Source: RGIG9379 sp031553005
Lineage (GTDB): Bacteria; Bacteroidota; Bacteroidia; Bacteroidales; Paludibacteraceae
DNA length: 64,000 bases
Direction: 5' to 3'
Assembly: GCA_031553005.1 (NCBI GenBank)
Contig: JAVBMA010000014.1
Location: 23,701-87,700, forward strand
Below the pieces are notes generated by a model. It had not been told where the DNA came from. It was given only the letters and a program-made list of their open reading frames with translations, and searched no databases. Shown in pieces: positions 35,114 to 44,400 of the stretch (within the stretch, counting starts at the first letter, position 1; each line of letters opens with the position of its first letter). A program made the position numbers and the translations under genes.

Positions 35114-35770
35114 CTATCCCCATAACACATTAAGCTTATCTCTCTTTCTAAATCTTCTTTCAAGTACGTCTATAGAATCAATATTACGTCGATCAAAACT
35201 TCCTCTTAGTCTACATTCGTTATAAATAGAAGCCGTAAGTCCTAAATGGTAACATACATCGCCAAGATAAGTATCTTCTATTCCCCAATCATCTTGTATA
35301 TCGGTAGAGAATAATTCTCCTTGTTGAAATTCTAATATTTTATCAATTGCTTTTCTCTTAAAGAATATTCCACAAGAGTAGAAAAAGTTTACAACCCTAC
35401 CATAGCAGTAATCAAAATCTATATTATTACGGAAGTCACCTTCAAGCAATAATAAGGATATATCTGTATTAGCTTGCTCTAAAGATTTTAGAGTACCATG
35501 GGTAACATATCTGTCTCCATCAAGAAAAAGCGCATCATTCTTGGTGTTACAAAGGGATAAACCTAAATTTCTGGCAAAGGAAGTTTGCCTTCCAATTAGA
35601 TTATTCGGAGTTAAGATATACTTCTCTCCAAGTTCTTTTAGTATAGAAACAGAATTGTCTGTACATCTGTCTGCTACCCAAAATCTGGAATAAGAATATT
35701 CACGTAGTGAATCATACATATTCACTACGTGAGTTCCTTCATTTTGTCCTATAATTACAATGTCGATCAT
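35114..35770 (-). CDS. GT-A fold glycosyltransferase (GT2-like)
   Basis: This 218-residue protein has a GT2-like core. The start IDIVIIGQNEG forms the nucleotide-binding strand; FWVADRCTDNS supplies the first acidic pocket. The metal site ALFLDGDRYV has D84-x-D86. QDDWGIEDTYLGDVCYHLG, near residues 160-180, fits the ED acceptor-side motif of the family. There is no signal peptide or membrane segment, so it acts in the cytoplasm. It is the last gene of the operon, six bases after the tail-fibre-like gene, which suggests it decorates a product of the cluster. The donor sugar and acceptor are unknown. Confidence 0.78.
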   Translation of the reverse strand: MIDIVIIGQNEGTHVVNMYDSLREYSYSRFWVADRCTDNSVSILKELGEKYILTPNNLIGRQTSFARNLGLSLCNTKNDALFLDGDRYVTHGTLKSLEQANTDISLLLLEGDFRNNIDFDYCYGRVVNFFYSCGIFFKRKAIDKILEFQQGELFSTDIQDDWGIEDTYLGDVCYHLGLTASIYNECRLRGSFDRRNIDSIDVLERRFRKRDKLNVLWG

Positions 35771-35776
35771 ATATGA

Positions 35777-36874
35777 TTAATAGTATTTACTATACCATAC
35801 ACCATTCCAATAAATAAACTCAAGAAATGAGAGATTATCACTTCCGAAACCTACACTCATGTACCCTCCTGGTTTATCTGATAAATATTCTTGAAATCTC
35901 TTATTGATTCTTCCGTCAATATTACTAGCTTCCCCAACAAGGTCTAATCTATTTAGTCCAATTGATATTTTATAGCCATTTTCAACATTTGGTATAACTA
36001 TATTCTTAATCGTTGGCCAATAACCAGTATAAGACCAAACAATAAATTGTGTTCCGAATGGAACTGTAAGACTACCAGTTGCAGCATCAAACGAATAATT
36101 ATCTCCTATTAAAGAATTTTTAACTTCTAAAACTGAAAGCACTGGATTATTATCAGCAGAAGACTTGGCATCCCCATATATTTTAATATAAGGCATACCA
36201 TCCAGATTGCTCATAGGAAACCGTTGCGACATGGCATTCGGATCAAGAGTTGATGTGGCAATTTGCTGAGAGCCTATAAATCCCAACTCAAAGTTTTGCC
36301 CTCCGTAATTCTGCTCTGTTTGCATTCTTCTGCATATAAGTTCTCTTGAACTGGTATGCTGCACAAACAGTACCATGTAGTACTCTTTATCTGCATCTAA
36401 AGTAATCTGCTCATTTGCAGGAAATTCAACAGTATTTACACCATGAGTTCCACCAAAAACATGAGTGCCTGTTTGAGCTAATAATTGCGCATTAACTATA
36501 CCTGATCCGGAGGCTGCCCTACTCCCTTCACTATATATTGCTACATTAAATGTACCACTGCTCATATTATTTCCCTGGCAGATTTGAGCCTGCCTAGCTA
36601 CAAAGCTTTGACCGGGTGTAAATCTAAAGCCGTAGCAACCAGGCTGAACGGCATATCTTCCAGCAGCTATAGGTAGAGGGAAACTCTCAGCAAATCCCCC
36701 AAGAGTTATACTTGTTTGACCGCTACCACCACCTCCATCACACGTAGCCAGTATTTCCCCAACAGTTACCTTGTTGGTTTGTAAAACACCGTTTATATTT
36801 TGCACAATAGGTAAGAGATCGCTTGATGAGACCTGTTGCGCCTGTTCCAGTTCTGAAATTTTTTTATTAGCCAT
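35777..36874 (-). CDS. Phage tail-fibre-like / adhesin-like protein
   Basis: This 365-residue protein lacks a signal peptide. Its N-terminus, KKISELEQAQQVSSSDLLPI followed by NKVTVGEIL, is the short motif shared by many phage tail-fibre and neck-attached proteins. It is followed by a GGGGSG linker near residue 48. The rest is beta-rich, Gly/Ser/Asn-rich and low in charge, and reads like a receptor-binding module (GRYAVQPGCYGFRFTPGQSF and others). It ends in YWNGVWYSKYY. It lies 11 bp from the upstream giant gene and 6 bp from the glycosyltransferase. A distal fibre or binding subunit is inferred; no sheath or baseplate genes accompany it. Confidence 0.65.
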   Translation of the reverse strand: MANKKISELEQAQQVSSSDLLPIVQNINGVLQTNKVTVGEILATCDGGGGSGQTSITLGGFAESFPLPIAAGRYAVQPGCYGFRFTPGQSFVARQAQICQGNNMSSGTFNVAIYSEGSRAASGSGIVNAQLLAQTGTHVFGGTHGVNTVEFPANEQITLDADKEYYMVLFVQHTSSRELICRRMQTEQNYGGQNFELGFIGSQQIATSTLDPNAMSQRFPMSNLDGMPYIKIYGDAKSSADNNPVLSVLEVKNSLIGDNYSFDAATGSLTVPFGTQFIVWSYTGYWPTIKNIVIPNVENGYKISIGLNRLDLVGEASNIDGRINKRFQEYLSDKPGGYMSVGFGSDNLSFLEFIYWNGVWYSKYY

Positions 36875-36885
36875 GACAAGTAATT

Positions 36886-39800
36886 TTAAATTGTTAATAT
36901 TTTTTCTTCTATACTAAATAATCCTGATGAATTTTCTACCGTTACTTTAAACCGGTAATAAATATTTTCCCCATCTTCATCTGTTTTGGATAAGCTGTCG
37001 GGAAGTTCATATTGAACGGTATCCGTATTGGTTTTTATCCGGTATAATTCTGTCCAATTGCCGGAATTATTCATTTGGTATAAATAATATGTACCGTTAT
37101 AAGCAGTTGGGGGCCATTCGATCACAACATTTTCAAGTACATCTTCCGTTGAATCTTCACCTACCGTATAAGATAATTCGGGTGCCGGCGGATTGTTAAC
37201 ATCGATAATATTGGCAAGGATCAATGAACTTGGATAAGATGGTACGTCTTCGGTCTTGTAAATGCCTTCATTTACGTCTATTATTTCTGTCTTTACCGTT
37301 CTTACTGCCACTAACCTGTAGTAAAGCACTTCACCGAAAGGATAAAAATCAAGATCTGAGAAATCGTCTATAACCGGATCGTTGACATCTACTGTTGCGG
37401 CCAATTGCATGGTTCTAACAGTCATGGCATCAACAGAATTTAACGCCCGGTAAATTAAAATTTTACTGATTTCCTCTCCTTGCGGATACTCATTAACATC
37501 AAATAATACGGCTGTTGTATCTCCCGTAACCGTATTTTCTACACGAGTATAGAATTTTCTGATCTCAGGTGCTTTTGGTGGTGCTGTATTGATCAATTGT
37601 ATAGGACCTAATATTCCACTCCTTTCGCTTACTGTAAGCGTGTTATTCATTTCTATGGCATAATAGAAATAAATGGAAGTAGATGCTCCGTCTAAGGTAT
37701 AATCGGTAAAGCGTACCATTTTTTTACCGCTATCTGCTGTATATTTTACTGCCATTGGAGCGCCGTCGTAGTTTGTGCTTCCCGGCATAATCAAGTCTCC
37801 GTTAGAATCCCTGATGACCGGTTTTCTGTCCGATGTTTGATTGCCTGTTTTCAAATATCCGTAAATAGCAGGTTGTTCGGTCAATGGCAAGAATCTACTA
37901 TTTATAGCTAATTCAACTATTTCCTTGTATGTTTTAGCCTGACCGAATATCTCTTCGGTTCCGTCTACTAACTCCGTACTTCCCGGATTTTTAGTAATTT
38001 CAAACGGACAGATAGGTTCTGCTAATGAATCCTGATTTGGTATGCTGAAATTATCATTATCGGGATTTGGGAAACGATAGCCATTCCATTCCTTAAATCT
38101 CTTAGATTCGTCAACAATGACATTTACCAATTCGTTCCAACGGCTGGTAAAAGCCGTATCGTTTTCTATATTGGCCAAATCTTCTTGAATTTGCAAAACG
38201 GTATCGTGCTTATACAACGTATCTAAAATGATTTGTTCATTAGCCCTATAGAATACCAATGCATAGGGTTCACGAGTATTGTTTGCCGTATTTACTTCGG
38301 TATCAAAAGTGTATGTAGCTTTGCCATAAAAGTTTGGACGGGTGGCAAACAATGCTCCGACAGGTGTTTCCGGCTTCATCGGTTCTATTATTTCCCGCCC
38401 AAGAATAACAGCGGGCACCGAAAGCGGAGAAAAGATTCCTAATGAAGGATCGGTAGAGCGACAGGCTATAAGGGTCTGCTTACTACCTGCTCCGGCTGCA
38501 GGCAAAAGCGAAGATTGGTCGAAACCGGGTTCGTGCGTGAAATAGACCCGGTAACCGGGATGATAATTTACATTGATATTGTCTCCGGTCGGTATTGGTG
38601 TATAAACTTCTTTCGGTTCATCATCACTATCTTCTTCATCTTCTTCTGATGCATCTTCTGGTATCTTAAAGGTTCCGTCATAAGCGATCAGTTGCAAAGT
38701 GCTTGTATCTTTTTCTATACTCCATACTTCCAATACTCGTGTATCTTCCTCGCCGTTCTCTTTTGTAACTTTTACGCGAAGGGAACCTTTATACCATTCA
38801 ACATCAGGATTTTCGTGCGGATCTAAAATATAGGTATTGAAAACAATACGGTACATTCCGGTATGGGAACCGGGTATTTTATTCCCATGATCATCAACAT
38901 CCTCAAACTCTTCTATTGAGGCTTCTTCAGATATACCGCCGATATGTGTTTCGGTAGTATTACCCTCACTATCAATATACTCCTCCGTATAATCGCTAAA
39001 ATTTTTGAGTGTAACTTTTTGCGTCAACGGTACACTCCAACCTGTCGTAAGCGAAGTATTTTCAGGTATAAAAAAGGTAGTACCGGCTTTTGGTGGAACA
39101 GGTGCATTCACAACATGTGATACATCATCATCGGTATCTACAAGTTCTCTTTTTTCAGGCGCTTTGACCGTAAATACGGCTCCTTCACCCAAAATATCAG
39201 ATTGGCTTACACATTGAACCTGATAGTGGTACTCCTGATCATTTATGGTTAAAAAACTATTGACAAAACGGCCTTCTTTTTCTGCGGGAACAATAGGCGA
39301 TACAGTTTCCAGTATGCTGTTGATTTCATACGATTCCGTATGTATGTCATACAATCCGGCTCCCAAATCCGTTACCGATTTTATTTTTCCTTTGATAAAA
39401 TTGATAGGTTCGGTACGGAAGAAAAATTCAACCTCTTTGCCATACCAATAATTGGAAGCGTGAACATCATTCCATTCAAAGGTTAATCTTACCAAAGTTT
39501 TATCGGCGCTTGTCAGAGCGTTTAGTTTTTCCTGCTCTGCCCGTGTAGTGAAAATCAACGGATTTTCCTTTTGTATTAGTTGTACGCCTAAGTTTAACGG
39601 TGGTATCAGCGTGTTTCTTATTGGGAAATCGGTATTGTCCGTTTCTCGGATATTGCTTAACTGGGAAACACGCGAAAACCAGTTTACTCCATAAACAGCA
39701 TAATCGTGTATGCCCGGTTCTGTTTCTAAATGCGTGTAAATAAGGTTGTTTTCCGTATCGGGACGAATAACGGCAACTGACTCATATATACCTTTGGGAT

Positions 39801-41445
39801 CTTTAAATTCGGAGTCGTGGTTGATTTCGGGCTTATTCCATCCGGCTACTCCGTTTTTCCGGTATGCGATTCCATAGAGTATGGGTTCCGTTTGGTCGGC
39901 ATAACTGTAATCATTGTCGGGAACAAAAAATTCGCCTATTTCCTTCATGGATTCAAACGGTTCTACGTACAAACCGATAGCCCGGCTATTGTCATATTTG
40001 CTGTATCCCTTATCATCTGTCAGTTCAATCGGGATTTCCGTTTCTCCACTTATAGTAAAACCATATTTCAATTCTGATAATTCGGGGGTTACCGGAAGTT
40101 TATAATCGGTTTTCCCTATAGGCAAGGTCATAAATGTATGTGTCCGTAATCCTTCCGGCATCATATCCAAAGCGGCATTGGTCTCATATACGGCGATATA
40201 TATATATTGGTCTGTCGAGTTTGATATATCGGAATCAATATAACCAAAGCCTAACATACGCGCTACATGAAAGTCGAATGCTGCAAGTTTCAATAAATCT
40301 AAATAACTATACTCAAACTCATGTACATATTCGCCGTCTTCCGGTTGTTCGCCGCTCGGTTCGTTACAGGCTCTCAAGTTACCGGCATCCTTGCTCAGCT
40401 TTAAATATTCAATAACACCATCGCGCAAACCTTCATCATCGGTACCTTTACCGCTCCAACGTTTTTTGTAGTTTTCAACATTTATCGTAGCCCCATTTAC
40501 ATATTTAGGCCATTTAGTTATTTGGCCTTCTGTTTCTTCCAAGCGTTTTAGAACTTCTTCTGTTTCTATCGACAAGGACAAGTCTGATTTAAACTCCCAA
40601 TCATTAAGTTGATTTTTTCCTAACAGGAAATCCTGATAAGTTTCGAGCAAGAGCATGGTTGGAAAGCAGTTTTCGCCTTGAAAACGGATATATTGAATAT
40701 TCTCCGCAATAATTTTCCCGTTATCAGCACCAATACCCAAACGTTCTATTTCCAAATATCCGCCATTCTCCTGTAACAGGAAATCCAGATTTTCTTTCTG
40801 CAAATAAGACGAAATACCTGATTGGTATTTTTTCCGGCCGGAAATAAACGCTTCCGCACCGTCTTCATTAGTACGCGAAACGGACTCTATTTTGGTAATG
40901 CTTTCGGCATCTTCATCTATTGGCTGCATTTGAATGTATGCCGAAAACATCAGGCGCCCTTCTACTTCTACGTAAATAATACCGTCATAACTTTTCAAAA
41001 AATTCAACCGGTCTGACGCCGGATTGTATTGTTGCCTGACCTGATTGTATTTATCCGGATCGTCAAAATGTATATAGACATTACTCTTGTTTTCAGTCAG
41101 AGCCGGAACAGGCACTATATCATTATATATCCAAGTTTGAGTTTCATCAATGATATCCGAAGGCGCCATAGTTGCAAAGTCTATGATGATCGGAAAATTG
41201 CGGTTGTAACTTGTCCGATATATCTTTACAAAATCATTTGCTTTGTTAAATCCGGCTGAGGTATAATAAGCGCTTCCTTGTGCCGCGAGGTTACCTTTGG
41301 GAATATGCACGGTAGCAAGAGCCTCGCCGAAATCCCAACGCAAATGAACGCCTGATGCCGAACCGTCGATGCCGTCCGAACCCGCCCCTTGCAGGTAAAG
41401 GTAAGGAGATTGGGAGATTAAATTATTTTCTGATATTGTTGCCAT
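36886..41445 (-). CDS. Giant FnIII-like protein of unknown function
   Basis: I do not recognise a named family. From ATG at 41445 (MATISENNLISQSPYLYLQG) the protein is 1519 residues; a TTG upstream would add 16. There is no signal peptide. The first segment contains GVHLRWDFGEALATVHIPKG, a phrase I associate with uncharacterised large Bacteroidetes proteins. The middle is mixed alpha/beta and Glu-rich, with a very acidic stretch (PEDASEEDEEDSDDEPKEVY). The last 250 residues hold two fibronectin type III-like modules (PPKAPEIRKFYTRV..., then NPPAPELSYTVGEDS...) ending NSSGLFSIEEKILTI. No T9SS C-terminal domain is present. It starts 37 bp after the 1858-residue gene in the same operon. Confidence 0.7.
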   Translation of the reverse strand: MATISENNLISQSPYLYLQGAGSDGIDGSASGVHLRWDFGEALATVHIPKGNLAAQGSAYYTSAGFNKANDFVKIYRTSYNRNFPIIIDFATMAPSDIIDETQTWIYNDIVPVPALTENKSNVYIHFDDPDKYNQVRQQYNPASDRLNFLKSYDGIIYVEVEGRLMFSAYIQMQPIDEDAESITKIESVSRTNEDGAEAFISGRKKYQSGISSYLQKENLDFLLQENGGYLEIERLGIGADNGKIIAENIQYIRFQGENCFPTMLLLETYQDFLLGKNQLNDWEFKSDLSLSIETEEVLKRLEETEGQITKWPKYVNGATINVENYKKRWSGKGTDDEGLRDGVIEYLKLSKDAGNLRACNEPSGEQPEDGEYVHEFEYSYLDLLKLAAFDFHVARMLGFGYIDSDISNSTDQYIYIAVYETNAALDMMPEGLRTHTFMTLPIGKTDYKLPVTPELSELKYGFTISGETEIPIELTDDKGYSKYDNSRAIGLYVEPFESMKEIGEFFVPDNDYSYADQTEPILYGIAYRKNGVAGWNKPEINHDSEFKDPKGIYESVAVIRPDTENNLIYTHLETEPGIHDYAVYGVNWFSRVSQLSNIRETDNTDFPIRNTLIPPLNLGVQLIQKENPLIFTTRAEQEKLNALTSADKTLVRLTFEWNDVHASNYWYGKEVEFFFRTEPINFIKGKIKSVTDLGAGLYDIHTESYEINSILETVSPIVPAEKEGRFVNSFLTINDQEYHYQVQCVSQSDILGEGAVFTVKAPEKRELVDTDDDVSHVVNAPVPPKAGTTFFIPENTSLTTGWSVPLTQKVTLKNFSDYTEEYIDSEGNTTETHIGGISEEASIEEFEDVDDHGNKIPGSHTGMYRIVFNTYILDPHENPDVEWYKGSLRVKVTKENGEEDTRVLEVWSIEKDTSTLQLIAYDGTFKIPEDASEEDEEDSDDEPKEVYTPIPTGDNINVNYHPGYRVYFTHEPGFDQSSLLPAAGAGSKQTLIACRSTDPSLGIFSPLSVPAVILGREIIEPMKPETPVGALFATRPNFYGKATYTFDTEVNTANNTREPYALVFYRANEQIILDTLYKHDTVLQIQEDLANIENDTAFTSRWNELVNVIVDESKRFKEWNGYRFPNPDNDNFSIPNQDSLAEPICPFEITKNPGSTELVDGTEEIFGQAKTYKEIVELAINSRFLPLTEQPAIYGYLKTGNQTSDRKPVIRDSNGDLIMPGSTNYDGAPMAVKYTADSGKKMVRFTDYTLDGASTSIYFYYAIEMNNTLTVSERSGILGPIQLINTAPPKAPEIRKFYTRVENTVTGDTTAVLFDVNEYPQGEEISKILIYRALNSVDAMTVRTMQLAATVDVNDPVIDDFSDLDFYPFGEVLYYRLVAVRTVKTEIIDVNEGIYKTEDVPSYPSSLILANIIDVNNPPAPELSYTVGEDSTEDVLENVVIEWPPTAYNGTYYLYQMNNSGNWTELYRIKTNTDTVQYELPDSLSKTDEDGENIYYRFKVTVENSSGLFSIEEKILTI

Positions 41446-41482
41446 AAATTTATTTCCTTGTTTAAAACATTTTTCCTGAATT

Positions 41483-44400
41483 TTACACCTCAAACGAAAC
41501 TTCTTCCGTCTCTAATGTATCATAACCAACTTCTTTTTTTATTACTTCTTCTCCGTCTACTACTTCTACGGCATTATGGATACTAAATTGTTTATACCGG
41601 AAAGTAATAACTGCTGTTCCGGACGGAATATTCAATTCCCGGTTACTGATAAACGCCTGTGTTTTATCGGCTGAGAAAATTACCTCATAATCGCTTGCCG
41701 GAGTGCCGTCGGCAGATAATTCCATCGTATCATTCAAATCTTCGGCCGGGATTTTCGGGTCGTTAAACGGTTCGGGATTCCGGATAATTATACCGATGAT
41801 ATTTCCCGTAAGGCTGTTCCGGATAATATTAAAATCGGTGGTCACAGCAGGAGACAATACTCCCAACTGTAGAATTCCATCTGTCAAACGGTCATATTCG
41901 TTGGCATATTCGCTTTTTAGCGAGTCTAAAGTCCCATTCAGTAAGGCAATGGCATCGTTTATCTTTGTTGTGTCAAACTCTTTTTCTATGTTGAAAATAG
42001 CTTCTCCCCTTTTTTCTCCGGTTTCGTCTTTTAGGAGATAACTCTGTACTTGTTGATTAAAATCGGCATATTGGGAAGTTTTGAAAACATAAGAGTGTAC
42101 TTGAGTTGTATCTTCTTTATATACAGCATTAAATACGGCGGTGTAGAGCGTATCCGGTTCCAACCCTCCTGTTTCGATCTCCTGAGCAACAGCAAGCGGG
42201 GTCATTTGTTCATAACCGGAGCAGTTCATTTCTCCCAGAGCCAGGTTATTTATCATACGTACTTCCGGCGTCATAATCGGGTCGGGATTTTTTATCCAGT
42301 TGTTTTTACCTATATGGGCTGCCGTCGGATTTTCCGGATCCGGGGATAGCTCTTCGGTCGGCGACTTGATCAATACTTGCAACTCGGAAATCAGCTCTCC
42401 TTTGCTTTCGTAGGCATCAAAACCGTTGAACATGGCATAAACCGTGTTTTGCTTGTAGAATACCAGCAATTTAGGGTCGCTGAAAAATAATGGTTTACTA
42501 TTTATCAGCCTGCCATCGGCATTCGGGTAAGAGCGGGAATAGTCGATGTATGGTTTCAAAGTGGCAAGACGGAATTGGTCTTCCATATTTTGTTCCAACA
42601 ACGCCTGATAACCCGGATCGTATGTATGAAAATGTCCTACCGGTCCGGCTGTTTTGAAAAAGAAACAGTAACTCTTTTGGTAATTTGGCGGATTTTTCTC
42701 ACTGAATAAATAGTCATTGGTGGTAATCTCTATCCGGTAAGCCGTATCAGGCCTCCATATAGGTTCGATTACGTTAGTAAAGCTTTCACGCATAACACTG
42801 TTATCTTCATTTACTTGATCCTGGCTCTTAACATACCAGTTAAAATTATAATCAGTAAGCGTCATCATACAAATACCGAACAACCGTGTTTCGTTGTAAG
42901 ACGATGCAACAGAATTTTCCAACAGCAACCCGCCCATATTCTCCTGTAGTAAGCTTCCTCCATATTCGTTTTGTAAGAAACTCTCTGTATCTACTGTTCC
43001 TCCAATGGATTCGATCGTAATCTTATTGACTTCCAATCCATTGTGGTCGGTATGCCGGTAAGCGATCTGCCGGGAATTTCCCTGAACCGACGGGATAAAC
43101 GTTTCTTCCGCTATCTCAACGTATTCCGACAACGGTAAATTGCCGAATCCGTACTCCCCGGTTTCTTCCCAGTGATAATATTTTATTATTACTTCGCTGG
43201 CATAGGAAGTAAGTTTTAAATCGACCAATGCTTGCGACCCGGGCAAAAAGAGTTCGACCTTCCCTGAAAATGTCAACGCATTTTGCAAATTAAATGAATT
43301 ATTGAAAGGAAGAACTATACCTCCACTATTTCCGGTTACCCGGATCAGTATACGCTGGCGTTCCTTGAATTTTCCGGGGAGGTATTTCTGGCCGATTTGG
43401 GGAAACGTTACGCATGTTTTGGTTTTGTATTCGCCCTGGCAAAACAGAAAACCCTCTTTATACCCGAAATCTTCGGGAGGAGAAGGAGGTCCGCTCGTAA
43501 AATGAGTAATATAAGATAAAGGCGACCGGGAAAGGATACGCAGTTTGTTATATTTACCGGGTGTTTCACATTGCCAGAATCCATAAGCTAATTTACTTGT
43601 ATCTGATGGAAATTCGATTTCACCGCCTTCTATTTTCGGCCGGATGGCTTCATACATATTATAGTTAGTCCAAACACCACTGTTCTCATTCCAATAACGG
43701 ATTTCAATATTTTCTAATTTGAATTCATGTTTTACCTGAGCGGATTTACCTTTTTCCGGAGGAACCAATTCTATGTAATTAGCGCCTGCTCCAATTGTAC
43801 CGAATCTCGATAATGTAGAAGCATTACCAGGCCCCATTCCTTTCAAAAATTCCACATCAATAAAACTATCTACCGGAATAACGAAAGAATTAATTTGTTC
43901 CGGTTTGCTATTTGGAGCTATACCATTCTTATAATATACCGGAAATGACTCTCCGGTCAGCCTGTTGATGGCTTTTACATTATTGTACGGGTCTATCAAT
44001 GGAATTTGTGCCGTATCTCTTGGCTTCCTAAAATTCCATGTAAAGTCAAGTTTATAAGGTCCCCCTAATTTTTTAACCGGCCATGGCAGTTTCAACTTGA
44101 ATTTCAACCCTCCGGTAATGATAAACGGTTTGGGCGCTTCGGCGGCAAGATAAGCATCCAGACTTATGCCCAATCCTAATCTCCAGACAGATATTTCGGC
44201 ATATCCGCCTAACGCGATACCGCCTCCGATCTGAACCGGTTTGAATCCTATTTTTCCCCAAACATCTAGGTAAGCTCCCGCTTTGAGTTTCAACGGGCCT
44301 AATTTTTTCTTGAAATCCCACTTCACACCTGCTCCGGCCGCAATGCCCCGGTTGCTCACCATAAAATAGAAATAGGCTTTGAATAGAGTGAATAGTTTTA

